Origin: Maribacter sp044594925 | GTDB lineage: Bacteria > Bacteroidota > Bacteroidia > Flavobacteriales > Flavobacteriaceae | Length of the DNA: 64,000 nt | Assembly: GCF_044594925.1 (NCBI RefSeq) | Contig: NZ_CP138991.1 | Coordinates: 806,001 to 870,000 of the forward strand | Direction of reading: 5' to 3' | In this document: piece by piece, positions 43,201 to 52,179 of the stretch | Numbering within the stretch: position 1 is the stretch's first letter | Layout: every line of letters begins with the position of its first letter | Program-made: the position numbers and the translations under genes | The notes under the pieces: model-generated | The model's input: the letters and a program-made list of their open reading frames with translations, nothing else | What the model was told of the DNA's origin: nothing | Database searches by the model: none

Positions 43201-44745
43201 TTATTTTCTACTGGGCATATCTAAACGCATTAGACCGTCCATAAGCGAAAGCTTGTTGGTCTTTTTAAGTTCATATGAACCGTAAATTGATTTGGCAGTC
43301 ATTGATGGTGTTAAATCAATCTTAGCACTTTCACCTGTAATTCTGCTTATTGCCAATGCAAGAAGCGGTTCTGATGAATCGCCTAGAACTCCTAAGTTGG
43401 ATATATCTTCTTCTAATTCAAAATTAGGTACTAGACCAGAAGTATAATCCGAAAATCCGTCTGCGTTTTCATTTCTTCCCAAAAGTGGTTGAATCCCCCA
43501 TTGGTTGTTTGGGTTAATATTGGATTCCCTGTTTGGATCGTAGAAATAACTATTCTCAATATCGTCAACGAAGGTTATTGAAAATTCGTTCTTACCTGTT
43601 GTTGTCGTTCCTATTTGAACAACATCTACGTAAGGTGCCAACCCGTTAATTACTAATTCACTTGCAGAAGCTGTTCTATCCGTTGTAATAACATAAACTC
43701 TTTGTAGGTTTAATGCGTTAATGGGGGAGCCATCAATTGTAGTACTAGAGAAATTCGTTTCGCCATCTCCTGGGTCAAAAGTCGATTGAATCTTATTATT
43801 GTATCTTGCCTTTAAGAAAAGGTCACTCGTATTTGTACCATATACAGCACTTGCAATCTGTACTGCCGTACTTACTCTACCACCTCCGTTGTATCTAAAG
43901 TCTAGAACGAGTTCTTGAACACCTTCCGATTTAAAATCACCAAAAACGCCATTTAGTTCTTCATCAAAAGCTGCTAAGAATCCGTTGTACATAAGATATC
44001 CGATTTTTATACCGTTCTGCTCAATTACGCTAGATACATGGATAGGGTTTTCTGAGAAGTTGTCTATTTTCGTGAGTGCTACTTCCTTGTTGTTCTCAGA
44101 AATAGTACCATCAGAAATCTCTGCCATATCTAGAGTGTAAGAGCTGTTTTCACCAAATAATAGATCGAAAAAATTATTTCTATTCAATCTTTGGCCATCA
44201 ACACCAATAAAAACATCACCTCTTTTAATATCTTTCGTGGAGGCATCCGAATCTCTGGCGATATAGGTGACTACACCATATACATCATCACTGCCTTGAA
44301 ATAAATATAGTTGAAACTCTAAACCATTACTTCGCGAAACTCCTTGTAATCTACTTACTAAATCTTTGTAGTTTTCTGATGCAAAAGAAAATCTATCTAT
44401 AGCGTTTGCCTCTCCTACTATGCGCTCATGATTGTTACATATTTTATAAAAAAAAGCTTCGGGGTCTTCCTCTGCAGCGAGGAAGTCGATATAATCTTGT
44501 GAAACTGGAACATTTGAGAATTTAGAATCTGCTAAATCCGGAACATCTTCCTGCCAAAAGTAGAAGGCGTTCATGGCCTGCCACATAAAGTTCTGAGCAG
44601 GATAATCGGCTAGTAAATTTGCTGGTTGATCGTCAACCATCTCTTCCTCCTCAGTCATTTCTTCAACTATAGGAGTGTCATCATTCTTGTTACATGCACT
44701 GAAACATACTCCTAGTATTAGGAGTGATAAAAAATACTTTTTCAT
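43201..44745 (-). CDS. S41-family peptidase lipoprotein (first of tandem pair)
   Basis: 514 residues from ATG 44745 (MKKYFLSLLILGVCFSAC); the longer frame only adds six residues. After the lipid-anchored Cys comes an acidic stretch (VEEMTEEEEMVDDQ) absent from the partner; acidic residues near the Cys are a feature of surface-exported lipoproteins in this phylum. Core motifs match the partner: FMWQAMNAFYFWQEDVPDLA, FRYNGGG, TASASELVINGL and TTGKNEFSITFVDD. A roughly 30-residue C-terminal tail is extra. The upstream gene of the pair, 54 bases ahead of its copy, and divergent from the ECF sigma operon. Confidence 0.92.
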   Translation of the reverse strand: MKKYFLSLLILGVCFSACNKNDDTPIVEEMTEEEEMVDDQPANLLADYPAQNFMWQAMNAFYFWQEDVPDLADSKFSNVPVSQDYIDFLAAEEDPEAFFYKICNNHERIVGEANAIDRFSFASENYKDLVSRLQGVSRSNGLEFQLYLFQGSDDVYGVVTYIARDSDASTKDIKRGDVFIGVDGQRLNRNNFFDLLFGENSSYTLDMAEISDGTISENNKEVALTKIDNFSENPIHVSSVIEQNGIKIGYLMYNGFLAAFDEELNGVFGDFKSEGVQELVLDFRYNGGGRVSTAVQIASAVYGTNTSDLFLKARYNNKIQSTFDPGDGETNFSSTTIDGSPINALNLQRVYVITTDRTASASELVINGLAPYVDVVQIGTTTTGKNEFSITFVDDIENSYFYDPNRESNINPNNQWGIQPLLGRNENADGFSDYTSGLVPNFELEEDISNLGVLGDSSEPLLALAISRITGESAKIDLTPSMTAKSIYGSYELKKTNKLSLMDGLMRLDMPSRK

Positions 44746-44979
44746 AAATTCTTTTTTTAGCAATCTAAAATCCTTAAGGGCAACAATTATTCCATAAATG
44801 AAAGTAAATAAAATTTGTTACTTCATAAAAGTCTCCCAATAGATACGTAATGATTTAGTATAAGGATGTTAAATTTACTTACATATGCATTGAAAAAAAA
44901 TTTATTGTAACAAAATTCGTTGAATGTCGTCTTCCTTTTGTAGACCAATGAATAGGTTTGCAAACAACTAGACCAATAG

Positions 44980-45489
44980 ATGAAACAGACGGAGTTTTTA
45001 AATGTGGTAATGCCTTTTAAGGATAAATTATATCGACTTGCGAAAAGGTTATTGGTTTCTAGTGAAGAGGCAGAAGATGCTACGCAGGAAATTCTTTTAA
45101 AATTATGGTCTAAGAAAAAAGCCATGGGCAATTATACTAATGTGGAGGCCTTTGCAATGACAATGACAAAGAATTTCTGTCTAGATAGATTAAAATCTAA
45201 ACAAGCGGGTAACCTTAAATTGGTGCACAGCAATTATAGTGACGAAAATTCATCCTTACAGAAACAGGTCGAGGCAAGAGATAGTGTCAACTGGATAGAA
45301 AGAATAATGGAAGAATTACCGGAGCAACAGAAGATGGTATTGCAGTTGAGAGATGTTGAGCAATACAATTATGACGAAATAGAAGCGCTTTTGGATATGA
45401 AACCTACTGCTATAAGAGTAGCCCTGTCAAGAGCAAGAAAAACAGTAAGGGAAAAATTAATGCAAAAACATAGTTATGGAATTGGATAA
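44980..45489 (+). CDS. ECF-type RNA polymerase sigma factor (second)
   Basis: 169 residues. Region 2: LYRLAKRLLVSSEEAEDATQ and VEAFAMTMTKNFCLDRLKSK; region 4: LPEQQKMVLQLRDVEQYNYDEI, then DMKPTAIRVALSRARKTVRE. TAGGTTTG at 44953-44960 is a possible -7 box, 20 bases before the ATG, but no TTG sits at the right distance, so autoregulation by a different consensus is possible. It overlaps the next gene by 14 bases and leads a five-gene unit with three DUF4252 proteins. Confidence 0.92.
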   Translation: MKQTEFLNVVMPFKDKLYRLAKRLLVSSEEAEDATQEILLKLWSKKKAMGNYTNVEAFAMTMTKNFCLDRLKSKQAGNLKLVHSNYSDENSSLQKQVEARDSVNWIERIMEELPEQQKMVLQLRDVEQYNYDEIEALLDMKPTAIRVALSRARKTVREKLMQKHSYGIG

Positions 45490-45910
45490 CATAGAAAAAC
45501 TTTTAGAAAAGTATTTTGAGGCAAATACAACCGTTGCAGAAGAGGAAACACTAAGGGACTATTTTTCAAAGGACAGTGTGGCAACACATCTAGAACAATA
45601 TGCTCCTATGTTTCAATACTTTTCTAAAGCCAAAGAAGAACGATTTACGAAGCAGGTCCCATTAAAAACTAAAAATAATTTTTATAGATGGGCTTCCGTT
45701 GCCGCAGTAGCAGTTCTAGCATTTGGACTTTATTTTGGTAATGATTACCGAGAACAGCAAATTGCAGATCAAGAAAAAGCATTATTGGCCTACAATCAAA
45801 CAAAAAAGGCGTTTGCACTTTTGGCCGTTAATTTTAACAAGGGCACTGAAAAAGTTGCTTATTTAAACGAATTCGAGGAAACAAAACAAAAAATTTATAA
45901 TAACAATTAA
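45476..45910 (+). CDS. membrane protein, probable anti-sigma factor
   Basis: 144 residues. A cytosolic N-terminus (NIEKLLEKYFEANTTVAEEETL, the small helical motif common in Bacteroidota anti-sigma-like proteins) is followed by one membrane helix (WASVAAVAVLAFGLYFG, near 63-79) and a helical outer part. The 14-base overlap with the sigma gene implies tight coupling and equal amounts. The call rests on this position and topology; no zinc motif is seen. Confidence 0.75.
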   Translation: MELDNIEKLLEKYFEANTTVAEEETLRDYFSKDSVATHLEQYAPMFQYFSKAKEERFTKQVPLKTKNNFYRWASVAAVAVLAFGLYFGNDYREQQIADQEKALLAYNQTKKAFALLAVNFNKGTEKVAYLNEFEETKQKIYNNN

Positions 45911-45918
45911 TAGTAAAT

Positions 45919-46467
45919 ATGATGAAGAAGATAATAGTAACAATAGTAATGGCGATGGTATGTTATACCGGATTCTCGCAATCCATGTTCGATAAATACG
46001 AAGATTTGGATAATGTAAGTGCTGTAGTCGTAAACTCTAGTATGTTTAGGTTATTGGCTAACATAGACGTAGAAGTAGATGACCCCGAAGCACAGGATTT
46101 TATGGACATTGCCAAAAGTTTAAAGAACTTAAAGGTTTTTATCACTGAAGACAAAAGTGTTTCAGCAGACATGATGAGTACTATGAACAAGTATTTGAAA
46201 TCTAATTCCCTGGAAGAGTTAATGCGTGTAAAGGATAAAGAGGCAAACGTAAAATTCTACATTAAACAAGGAAAGGATGAGGACCATGTAAGTGAACTTT
46301 TAATGTTTGTAACTGGAATGAAAAACGTTGACATGGATGTTAACGGGAGAAAGTTCGAAACCGTATTACTTTCATTAACAGGAGACATCGATTTAAATAA
46401 AATAGGTTCTTTGACGAGTAAAATGAATTTACCTGAAGAATTAAATAAAGCAGGTAAAAAACAATAA
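45919..46467 (+). CDS. DUF4252 exported protein, copy 1
   Basis: 182 residues; signal peptide (IIVTIVMAMVCYTGFSQS). Mature N-terminus MFDKYEDLDNVSAVVVNSSMF, then KNLKVFITEDKSVSADM and a conserved EELMRVKDKEANVKFYIKQG block. The DUF4252 family is found mainly in Bacteroidota and has no assigned function. It starts eight bases after the anti-sigma-like gene. Copy 2 repeats almost every one of these motifs. Confidence 0.88.
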   Translation: MMKKIIVTIVMAMVCYTGFSQSMFDKYEDLDNVSAVVVNSSMFRLLANIDVEVDDPEAQDFMDIAKSLKNLKVFITEDKSVSADMMSTMNKYLKSNSLEELMRVKDKEANVKFYIKQGKDEDHVSELLMFVTGMKNVDMDVNGRKFETVLLSLTGDIDLNKIGSLTSKMNLPEELNKAGKKQ

Positions 46468-46560
46468 TAAGCAGAACGTATCGGTCTTGCTGATCATAAA
46501 TTAGTGTAGGCAAGATCTTATAATTAATAATTCATCAATAACAAATCAAAAAACAACATC

Positions 46561-47103
46561 ATGAAAAAAGTAGTAGTAGTATTTTTAGTCGCCCTTTTAC
46601 CAACATTTGGTTTTTCACAATCCATCTTTGATAAATACGAGGATATGGACAATGTAGGTTCTGTAATCGTAAATAAGGGAATGATAGATTTAGTTTCTAA
46701 ATTGGGGGCAATGAGCGATGACGCCGAGGCCCAAGAGTTTATGGAGGTCGCAAGTGGTTTAAATAGGGTAAAAGTCTTTATGACGGAGGATACAGCAATA
46801 TCCGCAGATATGTCCAAAACCGTAAAAAAATATTTAAAATCTTCTAAACTGGAAGAACTGATGCGCGTTAAGGACAAGGACATAAATGTTAAGTTCTACA
46901 TAAAAGAAGGAAAGAAAAAGGACCATGTATCTGAATTACTCATGTTCGTTTCTGGATTGGATAATGTTGAGATGGGACATAAGGGTAGAAAACTAGAGAC
47001 TGTTCTAGTAAGTCTTACCGGGGATATTGATTTAAATAAAATTGGTGCGATTACCGATAAAATGGATTTACCTAAAGAGTTGAACAAGGCGGGTAGAAAA
47101 TAA
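46561..47103 (+). CDS. DUF4252 exported protein, copy 2
   Basis: 180 residues, signal peptide (VVVVFLVALLPTFGFSQS). Paralogue of copy 1: IFDKYEDMDNVGSVIVNKGM, EELMRVKDKDINVKFYIKEG, and the shared ending VSLTGDIDLNKIGAITDKMDL. The 93-base gap before it holds no clear promoter. It is followed by a terminator, so copy 3 may be expressed at a lower level or separately. Confidence 0.88.
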   Translation: MKKVVVVFLVALLPTFGFSQSIFDKYEDMDNVGSVIVNKGMIDLVSKLGAMSDDAEAQEFMEVASGLNRVKVFMTEDTAISADMSKTVKKYLKSSKLEELMRVKDKDINVKFYIKEGKKKDHVSELLMFVSGLDNVEMGHKGRKLETVLVSLTGDIDLNKIGAITDKMDLPKELNKAGRK

Positions 47104-47112
47104 ATTAAAATT

Positions 47113-47152
47113 AACCGTCTCATTGCACAATGTCTTGCAATGAGGCGGTTTT
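47113..47152 (+). terminator. terminator or attenuator between DUF4252 copies 2 and 3
   Basis: AACCGTCTCATTGCA pairs with TGCAATGAGGCGGTT (one mismatch or G-T pair) around an 8-base loop; only a short T run follows, so it may be leaky. Confidence 0.78.
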
Positions 47153-47174
47153 ATGAGTAATAAATCCAAGAGCT

Positions 47175-47714
47175 ATGAGAAAAATAATTAGAGTCGTTTT
47201 TTTAATCCTAGTCGTAATAGTATCATCGTGCTCATCTACACAGAGCTTGCAGGAGTATTATGTAGACAATACGGAAAATCCAAATTTTTTGGCTTTTGAT
47301 ATTCCTACGAGTATTTTAAATCTAGAGCTGACCGAATTAACATTGGAACAAAAAAGTGCGTTCGAGTCTTTAAAAAAACTAAATATCTTGGCGTTTCAAA
47401 AAAACCTGGATAATGTTGCCGCCTACAAAACGGAAAAAGCAAATGTACGGGCCATCTTGGCAAATGATGACTATACGGAATTAATGAAAATGAATACGGA
47501 GTTCGGAAAGGCCGCCATACGTTACAAGGGTGAAGAAGATGCTATAGATGAAGTAATAATCTTTGGGGATAATAAGGAAAAAGGTTTTGCGCTTGTCCGT
47601 GTACTGGGAAAAGATATGAACCCCGCGCATTTTGTTCAATTGTTGCAAGCTTTGCAAAAGTCGGATTTTGATGGAAAAGGCCTTGGAGTATTAAATGAAT
47701 TTTTTAAAAAATAA
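47175..47714 (+). CDS. DUF4252 lipoprotein, copy 3
   Basis: 179 residues with a lipoprotein signal (VVFLILVVIVSSCSS, Cys near 19). It is more divergent than copies 1 and 2: FLAFDIPTSILNL, then YTELMKMNTEFGKAAIRYKGEEDAIDE matches the RVKDKEANVKFY region in position and spacing. It is the only one of the three with a lipid anchor. Ends the unit at a terminator. Confidence 0.82.
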   Translation: MRKIIRVVFLILVVIVSSCSSTQSLQEYYVDNTENPNFLAFDIPTSILNLELTELTLEQKSAFESLKKLNILAFQKNLDNVAAYKTEKANVRAILANDDYTELMKMNTEFGKAAIRYKGEEDAIDEVIIFGDNKEKGFALVRVLGKDMNPAHFVQLLQALQKSDFDGKGLGVLNEFFKK

Positions 47715-47734
47715 TTTATAGTCGTAAGACAGTA

Positions 47735-47773
47735 TAAAACCCTATCTTAATTCATTGAGATAGGGTTTTTCTT
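47735..47773 (+). terminator. terminator of the sigma-DUF4252 unit
   Basis: AAAACCCTATCT pairs with AGATAGGGTTTT around an AATTCATTG-type loop, then T-rich sequence. Confidence 0.9.
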
Positions 47774-47873
47774 TTTTCCAGAAAATATTAATTGTTCAAA
47801 TTTTGTGACCTTCTATAGAATTTTGTTTCTTACTCTTTGAAACAACATATTAACACTAAACAAGGGAACTATT

Positions 47874-48683
47874 ATGGAAGACGCAAAAGTATGGATTGAT
47901 AAAGGGATTGAATTTATTGTCGAATTTGGCCCAAAACTAATTGGAGCAATAGTAATTTATATTATTGGTTCATGGATTATCAAGAAATTGATGAAACTGT
48001 TACGTAAAGGAATGACGAATCAAGAATACGATAAGTCATTGCAAAAATTTCTTTTGAGTCTTGCTAAATGGGCACTCACAATCTTTTTGATTATTACGGT
48101 TATTTCTACTTTAGGTGTAGAAACAACAAGTTTAGCAGCAGTAATCGCAGCTGCAGGTTTGGCTATTGGTCTGGCATTACAGGGATCATTGTCTAATTTT
48201 GCTGGAGGAGTGCTTATTATCATCTTTAAGCCATATAAAATTGGAGATTTGGTTGAGGCTCAAGGCGTGTTGGGAAGTGTAAAGGAAATTGAGATTTTCA
48301 CTACTAAATTAGTCACACCACAGAATAAGTTAGCTATTGTACCTAATGGTGCCATGGCCAACGGTAACATCATAAATTATACGGCAGAAGGTAAAATGAG
48401 AGTAGATACTACGGTTGGTGTAGATTATGGTTCTGATATCAAAAAGACGAAAGATGTGCTATTAGCCATGCTTAAGGCAAACCCGTTGGTTTTAGAAGAT
48501 CCTGCTCCTAGTGTTAATGTAGAAGAATTAGCGGATAGTTCGGTGAACTTGGCGGTAAGACCCTTTTGTAAGCCAGAAGATTATTGGGATGTTTATTTCG
48601 GAACAATCGAGGGCACGAAAGAAGCGCTGGATAAGGCAGGAATAGAAATTCCTTACCCACATGAAGTTCAGATTAATAAATAA
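47874..48683 (+). CDS. mscS: small-conductance mechanosensitive channel, MscS family
   Basis: 269 residues, close to E. coli MscS. Three membrane helices (about 22-42, 66-84, 90-120). The pore-lining helix AAVIAAAGLAIGLALQGSLS has the Gly/Ala packing pattern, followed by NFAGGVLIIIFKPYKIGD and the beta domain (GVLGSVKEIEIFTTKLV, VPNGAMANGNIINYT). Opens under membrane tension to release solutes on osmotic downshock. Monocistronic, with its own terminator. Confidence 0.93.
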   Translation: MEDAKVWIDKGIEFIVEFGPKLIGAIVIYIIGSWIIKKLMKLLRKGMTNQEYDKSLQKFLLSLAKWALTIFLIITVISTLGVETTSLAAVIAAAGLAIGLALQGSLSNFAGGVLIIIFKPYKIGDLVEAQGVLGSVKEIEIFTTKLVTPQNKLAIVPNGAMANGNIINYTAEGKMRVDTTVGVDYGSDIKKTKDVLLAMLKANPLVLEDPAPSVNVEELADSSVNLAVRPFCKPEDYWDVYFGTIEGTKEALDKAGIEIPYPHEVQINK

Positions 48684-48700
48684 GTAGTACTTATCAAAGT

Positions 48701-48731
48701 AAAAAGACCGCCGAAAAGCGGTCTTTTTTTT
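48701..48731. terminator. bidirectional terminator between mscS and purB
   Basis: AAAAAGACCGC / GCGGTCTTTTT stem with a CGAAAA loop; A and T runs flank it and it lies between convergent stops. Confidence 0.92.
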
Positions 48732-48746
48732 GGTAATTATTATTGC

Positions 48747-50093
48747 TTAAATACCCGTATAACTGCTTGGAGTAATCTGCTTTAGTTCATTTTTAATAAT
48801 ATCCGGTACCTCTAAAGTGTCTATGAAATTAGCAATAGAATCTTGGTCAATTTTCTCATTGGTACGTGTTAAACCCTTTAATGCCTCATATGGATTGGGG
48901 TATGCTTCACGTCTTAGAACGGTTTGTATGGCTTCGGCAACCACAGCCCAGTTGTTCTCTAAATCCTGTTCAAATTTAGCTTTGTTCAACAGCAATTTAT
49001 TCAAACCTTTTAGGGTAGATTGAAAAGCAATAAGGGTATGCGCAAAAGGAACGCCTACATTTCTTAAAACGGTGCTATCCGTTAAATCTCGTTGTAATCT
49101 AGAAACTGGAAGCTTCGCCGATAAATGTTCAAAAATAGCATTGGCAAGGCCCAGATTCCCTTCAGAATTTTCAAAATCTATCGGATTTACTTTGTGGGGC
49201 ATTGCAGAGGAACCAACTTCACCGGCCTTTATTTTTTGTTTAAAATAATCCATGGAAACATAGGTCCAGAAGTCGCGATCTAAATCTAAGACAATGGTAT
49301 TGATTCTTTTCATATTATCAAATAGCGCCGCCACATGGTCATAATGCTCAATTTGAGTTGTAGGGAACGAGTGGTGAAGTCCCAGTTTTTCTTGTACAAA
49401 AGTACTTCCGAAATTTTTCCAATCAATAGCTGGGTAAGCCACTTTATGGGCATTAAAATTTCCGGTGGCACCACCAAATTTAGCGGCACTCGGTATATCG
49501 TTCAAAAGATTAAACTGTTCCTTTAAACGAGCTACATATACCGCAATTTCCTTTCCTAACCTTGTTGGCGACGCAGGCTGTCCGTGTGTTCTTGCTAACA
49601 TAGGAATAGCAGCCCATTCTGCAGTTAATTCTTCTAGTTTTTCTAATAGTTGAAAATATTGAGGCACATAAACCTCGTTCATAGCCTCTTTTATAGAAAG
49701 CGGAATAGCCGTATTGTTGATGTCTTGGGAGGTTAGACCAAAATGAATAAACTCCTTGTAGGAAGACAATCCTAGTTTGTCGAATGCTTTTTTAATAAAA
49801 TATTCTACCGCCTTAACATCATGATTTGTGGTTTTTTCAATCTCTTTAATATCTTCTGCGTCTGTTGTATCAAAGTTGACGTATATTTCACGTAATAGAT
49901 TAAATTTGGTGCTGTCGAAATCAGCAAGTTGTGGCAACGGTATCTCACATAACGCAATAAAATATTCAATTTCAACTCTTACCCTGTATTTAATCAGCGC
50001 TGCTTCTGAGAAGTAGGGAGCTAGGCTAGCGGCCTTGCTTCTATAACGACCATCAATAGGAGAAATGGCATTTAATTCGTTGAGAGCTATCAT
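48747..50093 (-). CDS. purB: adenylosuccinate lyase
   Basis: 448 residues. Cleaves SAICAR to AICAR and adenylosuccinate to AMP. The fumarase-superfamily signature is SSAMPHKVNPIDFEN near residue 283; HFGLTSQDINNTAI near 117 and ARTHGQPASPTRLGKE near 167 are the other active-site blocks. NAISPIDGRY at the N-terminus is typical of this subgroup. A TATCTTTG box on the minus strand (50129-50122) lies 29 bases before the start, with only TTT near the expected upstream position. Confidence 0.96.
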   Translation of the reverse strand: MIALNELNAISPIDGRYRSKAASLAPYFSEAALIKYRVRVEIEYFIALCEIPLPQLADFDSTKFNLLREIYVNFDTTDAEDIKEIEKTTNHDVKAVEYFIKKAFDKLGLSSYKEFIHFGLTSQDINNTAIPLSIKEAMNEVYVPQYFQLLEKLEELTAEWAAIPMLARTHGQPASPTRLGKEIAVYVARLKEQFNLLNDIPSAAKFGGATGNFNAHKVAYPAIDWKNFGSTFVQEKLGLHHSFPTTQIEHYDHVAALFDNMKRINTIVLDLDRDFWTYVSMDYFKQKIKAGEVGSSAMPHKVNPIDFENSEGNLGLANAIFEHLSAKLPVSRLQRDLTDSTVLRNVGVPFAHTLIAFQSTLKGLNKLLLNKAKFEQDLENNWAVVAEAIQTVLRREAYPNPYEALKGLTRTNEKIDQDSIANFIDTLEVPDIIKNELKQITPSSYTGI

Positions 50094-50180
50094 GTAAGTT
50101 GCTTATTTTATTTGAACGGGGCAAAGATACCTATAACTCCTAGAGTTTAAAAATGAACTTCGCAGATACTTAAGTGCTTT

Positions 50181-50747
50181 TTATGATTTCATTTTGTCGA
50201 GAATTGTCCTTGCACGAGACTTGTAGCCAGCGCTTCCAGAAGTATAATTTTGTTCTAGAACTATTTTAAGCTCAGGCCTTATCCAATCAAACCGTTCACC
50301 TAAATAAAATAGCGAAGTCATGGCAAATGCTTTTGTAGCCACTTTGTGTTGGCCAATGAGCCAATCAAAACACACTTGGGTCATAATTTCTTGTTGGTTA
50401 ATAGTGATGGCTTCTATGTAGGCGGATTCTTTTTTTACAAAGTAGCGCTCATTGACCATTTCTAAAACGTGGCTCATTGGGCGAAGGGTAGATTCCCAAC
50501 GAATAGCTGGTAATCCCTCAACAAATAGGTTCATAGAAGGTAACAGGTAATCTAGTTTTTTGCGCATTAAATGGTCAAAAACCCAGCATCCATTGAAGTT
50601 TTTACGAAGTTTGTCTTGTTCAAAAACAATTTTTAAAACCACTGTTGTAAGTTCGGGATACAATTTTAAGTCATCTACCAATTGCATGATTTGATGCTTG
50701 TTTAATCTAGAACCCACTAGTTTTTTAGTAAGTGTTGCCGGGGTCAT
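50181..50747 (-). CDS. hypothetical helical protein upstream of purB
   Basis: 188 residues, all helical with repeated leucine-rich stretches (HQIMQLVDDLKLYPELTTVVLKIVFEQDKLRKN, split over two helices) that suggest a HEAT-like solenoid. Conserved aromatic WVFDHLMRKK and CFDWLIGQHKVATKAFAM blocks. Proteins like this are found just upstream of purB in Flavobacteriaceae and are sometimes given its name, which is not supported by any lyase motif here. Overlaps the sirtuin gene by 4 bases (ATGA), so they are coupled. Confidence 0.7.
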   Translation of the reverse strand: MTPATLTKKLVGSRLNKHQIMQLVDDLKLYPELTTVVLKIVFEQDKLRKNFNGCWVFDHLMRKKLDYLLPSMNLFVEGLPAIRWESTLRPMSHVLEMVNERYFVKKESAYIEAITINQQEIMTQVCFDWLIGQHKVATKAFAMTSLFYLGERFDWIRPELKIVLEQNYTSGSAGYKSRARTILDKMKS

Positions 50748-51433
50748 TTGTACTTCATTAGTTCATTAACCAACTCTGGAACACCTTTGGTCGCAGTTTC
50801 GGTTATGATAGTTAAGTTTTCAAAGTCGCCTTTGCGAACACTGGGTCGTGGGTCTATAAAATAAATCTGCGTGGTATCTTTTACATAATCAATTAAACTT
50901 GCCGCAGGGTATACCTGCATAGAAGTGCCAATGATGACTAAAATATCGGCTTGCGCCGTAATTTCAATCGCAGGTTCAAGCATAGGGACGGCTTCGCCAA
51001 ACCAAACAATATCTGGGCGTAATTGATGACCGTTTTTATCTAAATCACCCAGTAGGAGGTCTTTTTTCCAGTCCAGCACATGGCTTTCATCAGTTATGCT
51101 GCGCACTTTAAAAAGTTCGCCATGAAGGTGCAGTACGTTACAGCTACCTGCCTGTTCATGAAGGTTGTCTACATTTTGGGTAATGATATCCACATGAAAT
51201 TTTTCTTCGAGCTGTACTAAAGCCTTATGCCCCGCATTAGGGAAAACTTCGCATAATTGTCTACGCCGTTGGTTGTAGAATTCCAAAACCAATTCTGGGT
51301 TTCTCGCAAATCCTTGTGGCGAAGCCACCTCCATCACATCATGACCTTCCCAAAGTCCATTGGCATCACGAAAGGTTTTTAGACCACTTTCCGCACTTAT
51401 TCCTGCGCCCGTTAAGACAACAATTTGTTCCAC
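50744..51433 (-). CDS. class III sirtuin, NAD-dependent protein deacylase
   Basis: 229 residues from a GTG start (51433). Removes acyl groups from lysine with NAD. NAD-binding GAGISAESG at 9-17, TQNVDNLHEQAG at 85-96, catalytic His104 in LHLHG, GTSMQVYPA near 190. Tyr53 and Arg56 (EFYNQRR) form the YxxR motif that in SIRT5/CobB-type enzymes favours succinyl and malonyl groups. The four zinc cysteines of the usual sirtuin are absent between residues 104 and 150, as in other short class III bacterial members. Coupled to the helical protein gene and 650 bases upstream of purB. Confidence 0.9.
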   Translation of the reverse strand: MEQIVVLTGAGISAESGLKTFRDANGLWEGHDVMEVASPQGFARNPELVLEFYNQRRRQLCEVFPNAGHKALVQLEEKFHVDIITQNVDNLHEQAGSCNVLHLHGELFKVRSITDESHVLDWKKDLLLGDLDKNGHQLRPDIVWFGEAVPMLEPAIEITAQADILVIIGTSMQVYPAASLIDYVKDTTQIYFIDPRPSVRKGDFENLTIITETATKGVPELVNELMKYK

Positions 51434-51478
51434 ATTTTTAATTTATGTTAAAAATATAGATTTTATTATCTTGGTTTT

Positions 51479-52135
51479 ATGATAGATGAAAATCTTTTGT
51501 CGTATTTGGAGGATTTTATCTCAGAAGAAAGGCGTGAACGTTTTATTTCTGTTTTAGAGCGTCGTACCAAATATATTACTGTGGCTATTGAAGATGTGTT
51601 TCAACTACATAATACCAGCGCTGTAATTAGGAGTTGTGAGGTTTTTGGCATACAAGATGCCCACGTTATAGAAAACAGGTTCGGAAAACGTTTAGACAAA
51701 AATATAGCCATGGGAGCGCAGCAGTGGGTAGATGTGCATCGCTATAAGAATACGGTAGATTGTATTAAAAAGCTGAAATCTGACGGTTACAAAATTGTTG
51801 CTACGACGCCTCATCATAACGCTGTTCTTTTAGATGATTTTAAGATAGATGATAAAGTAGCCCTGTTTTTCGGAACGGAAAGAGACGGCCTTAGCAAAGA
51901 GGTTATGGAAAACGCCGATCAATTTTTAAAAATACCCATGCAGGGTTTTACGGAAAGTCTTAATATTTCTGTTGCCGCAGCTATAATGCTACAAAACCTA
52001 GGCGATAAACTTAGAAAAACTAGTTTGCCATGGCGACTAAGAGAAGATGATAAGATGGAAAAACGCTTAGATTGGACCAAGAAATCCATTAAGAGTATAT
52101 CGGAAATCCTGATAAGGTATTACCAGATAAAATAG
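51479..52135 (+). CDS. trmH: TrmH-family RNA 2'-O-methyltransferase (SPOUT)
   Basis: 218 residues. The three SPOUT motifs are present: NTSAVIRSCEVFGIQ near 42 with the catalytic Arg, LFFGTERDGLSKEVM near 138, and IPMQGFTESLNISVAAAI near 158, which form the trefoil knot. TrmH methylates ribose of G18 in tRNA; the N-terminal YLEDFISEERRERFISVLERR helix is typical of TrmH rather than rRNA methyltransferase RlmB. Divergent from the sirtuin gene across a 45-base gap. Confidence 0.92.
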   Translation: MIDENLLSYLEDFISEERRERFISVLERRTKYITVAIEDVFQLHNTSAVIRSCEVFGIQDAHVIENRFGKRLDKNIAMGAQQWVDVHRYKNTVDCIKKLKSDGYKIVATTPHHNAVLLDDFKIDDKVALFFGTERDGLSKEVMENADQFLKIPMQGFTESLNISVAAAIMLQNLGDKLRKTSLPWRLREDDKMEKRLDWTKKSIKSISEILIRYYQIK

Positions 52136-52179
52136 AAATTTTACTATATTACCAAAACAACTAACTAATTGATAAACAA

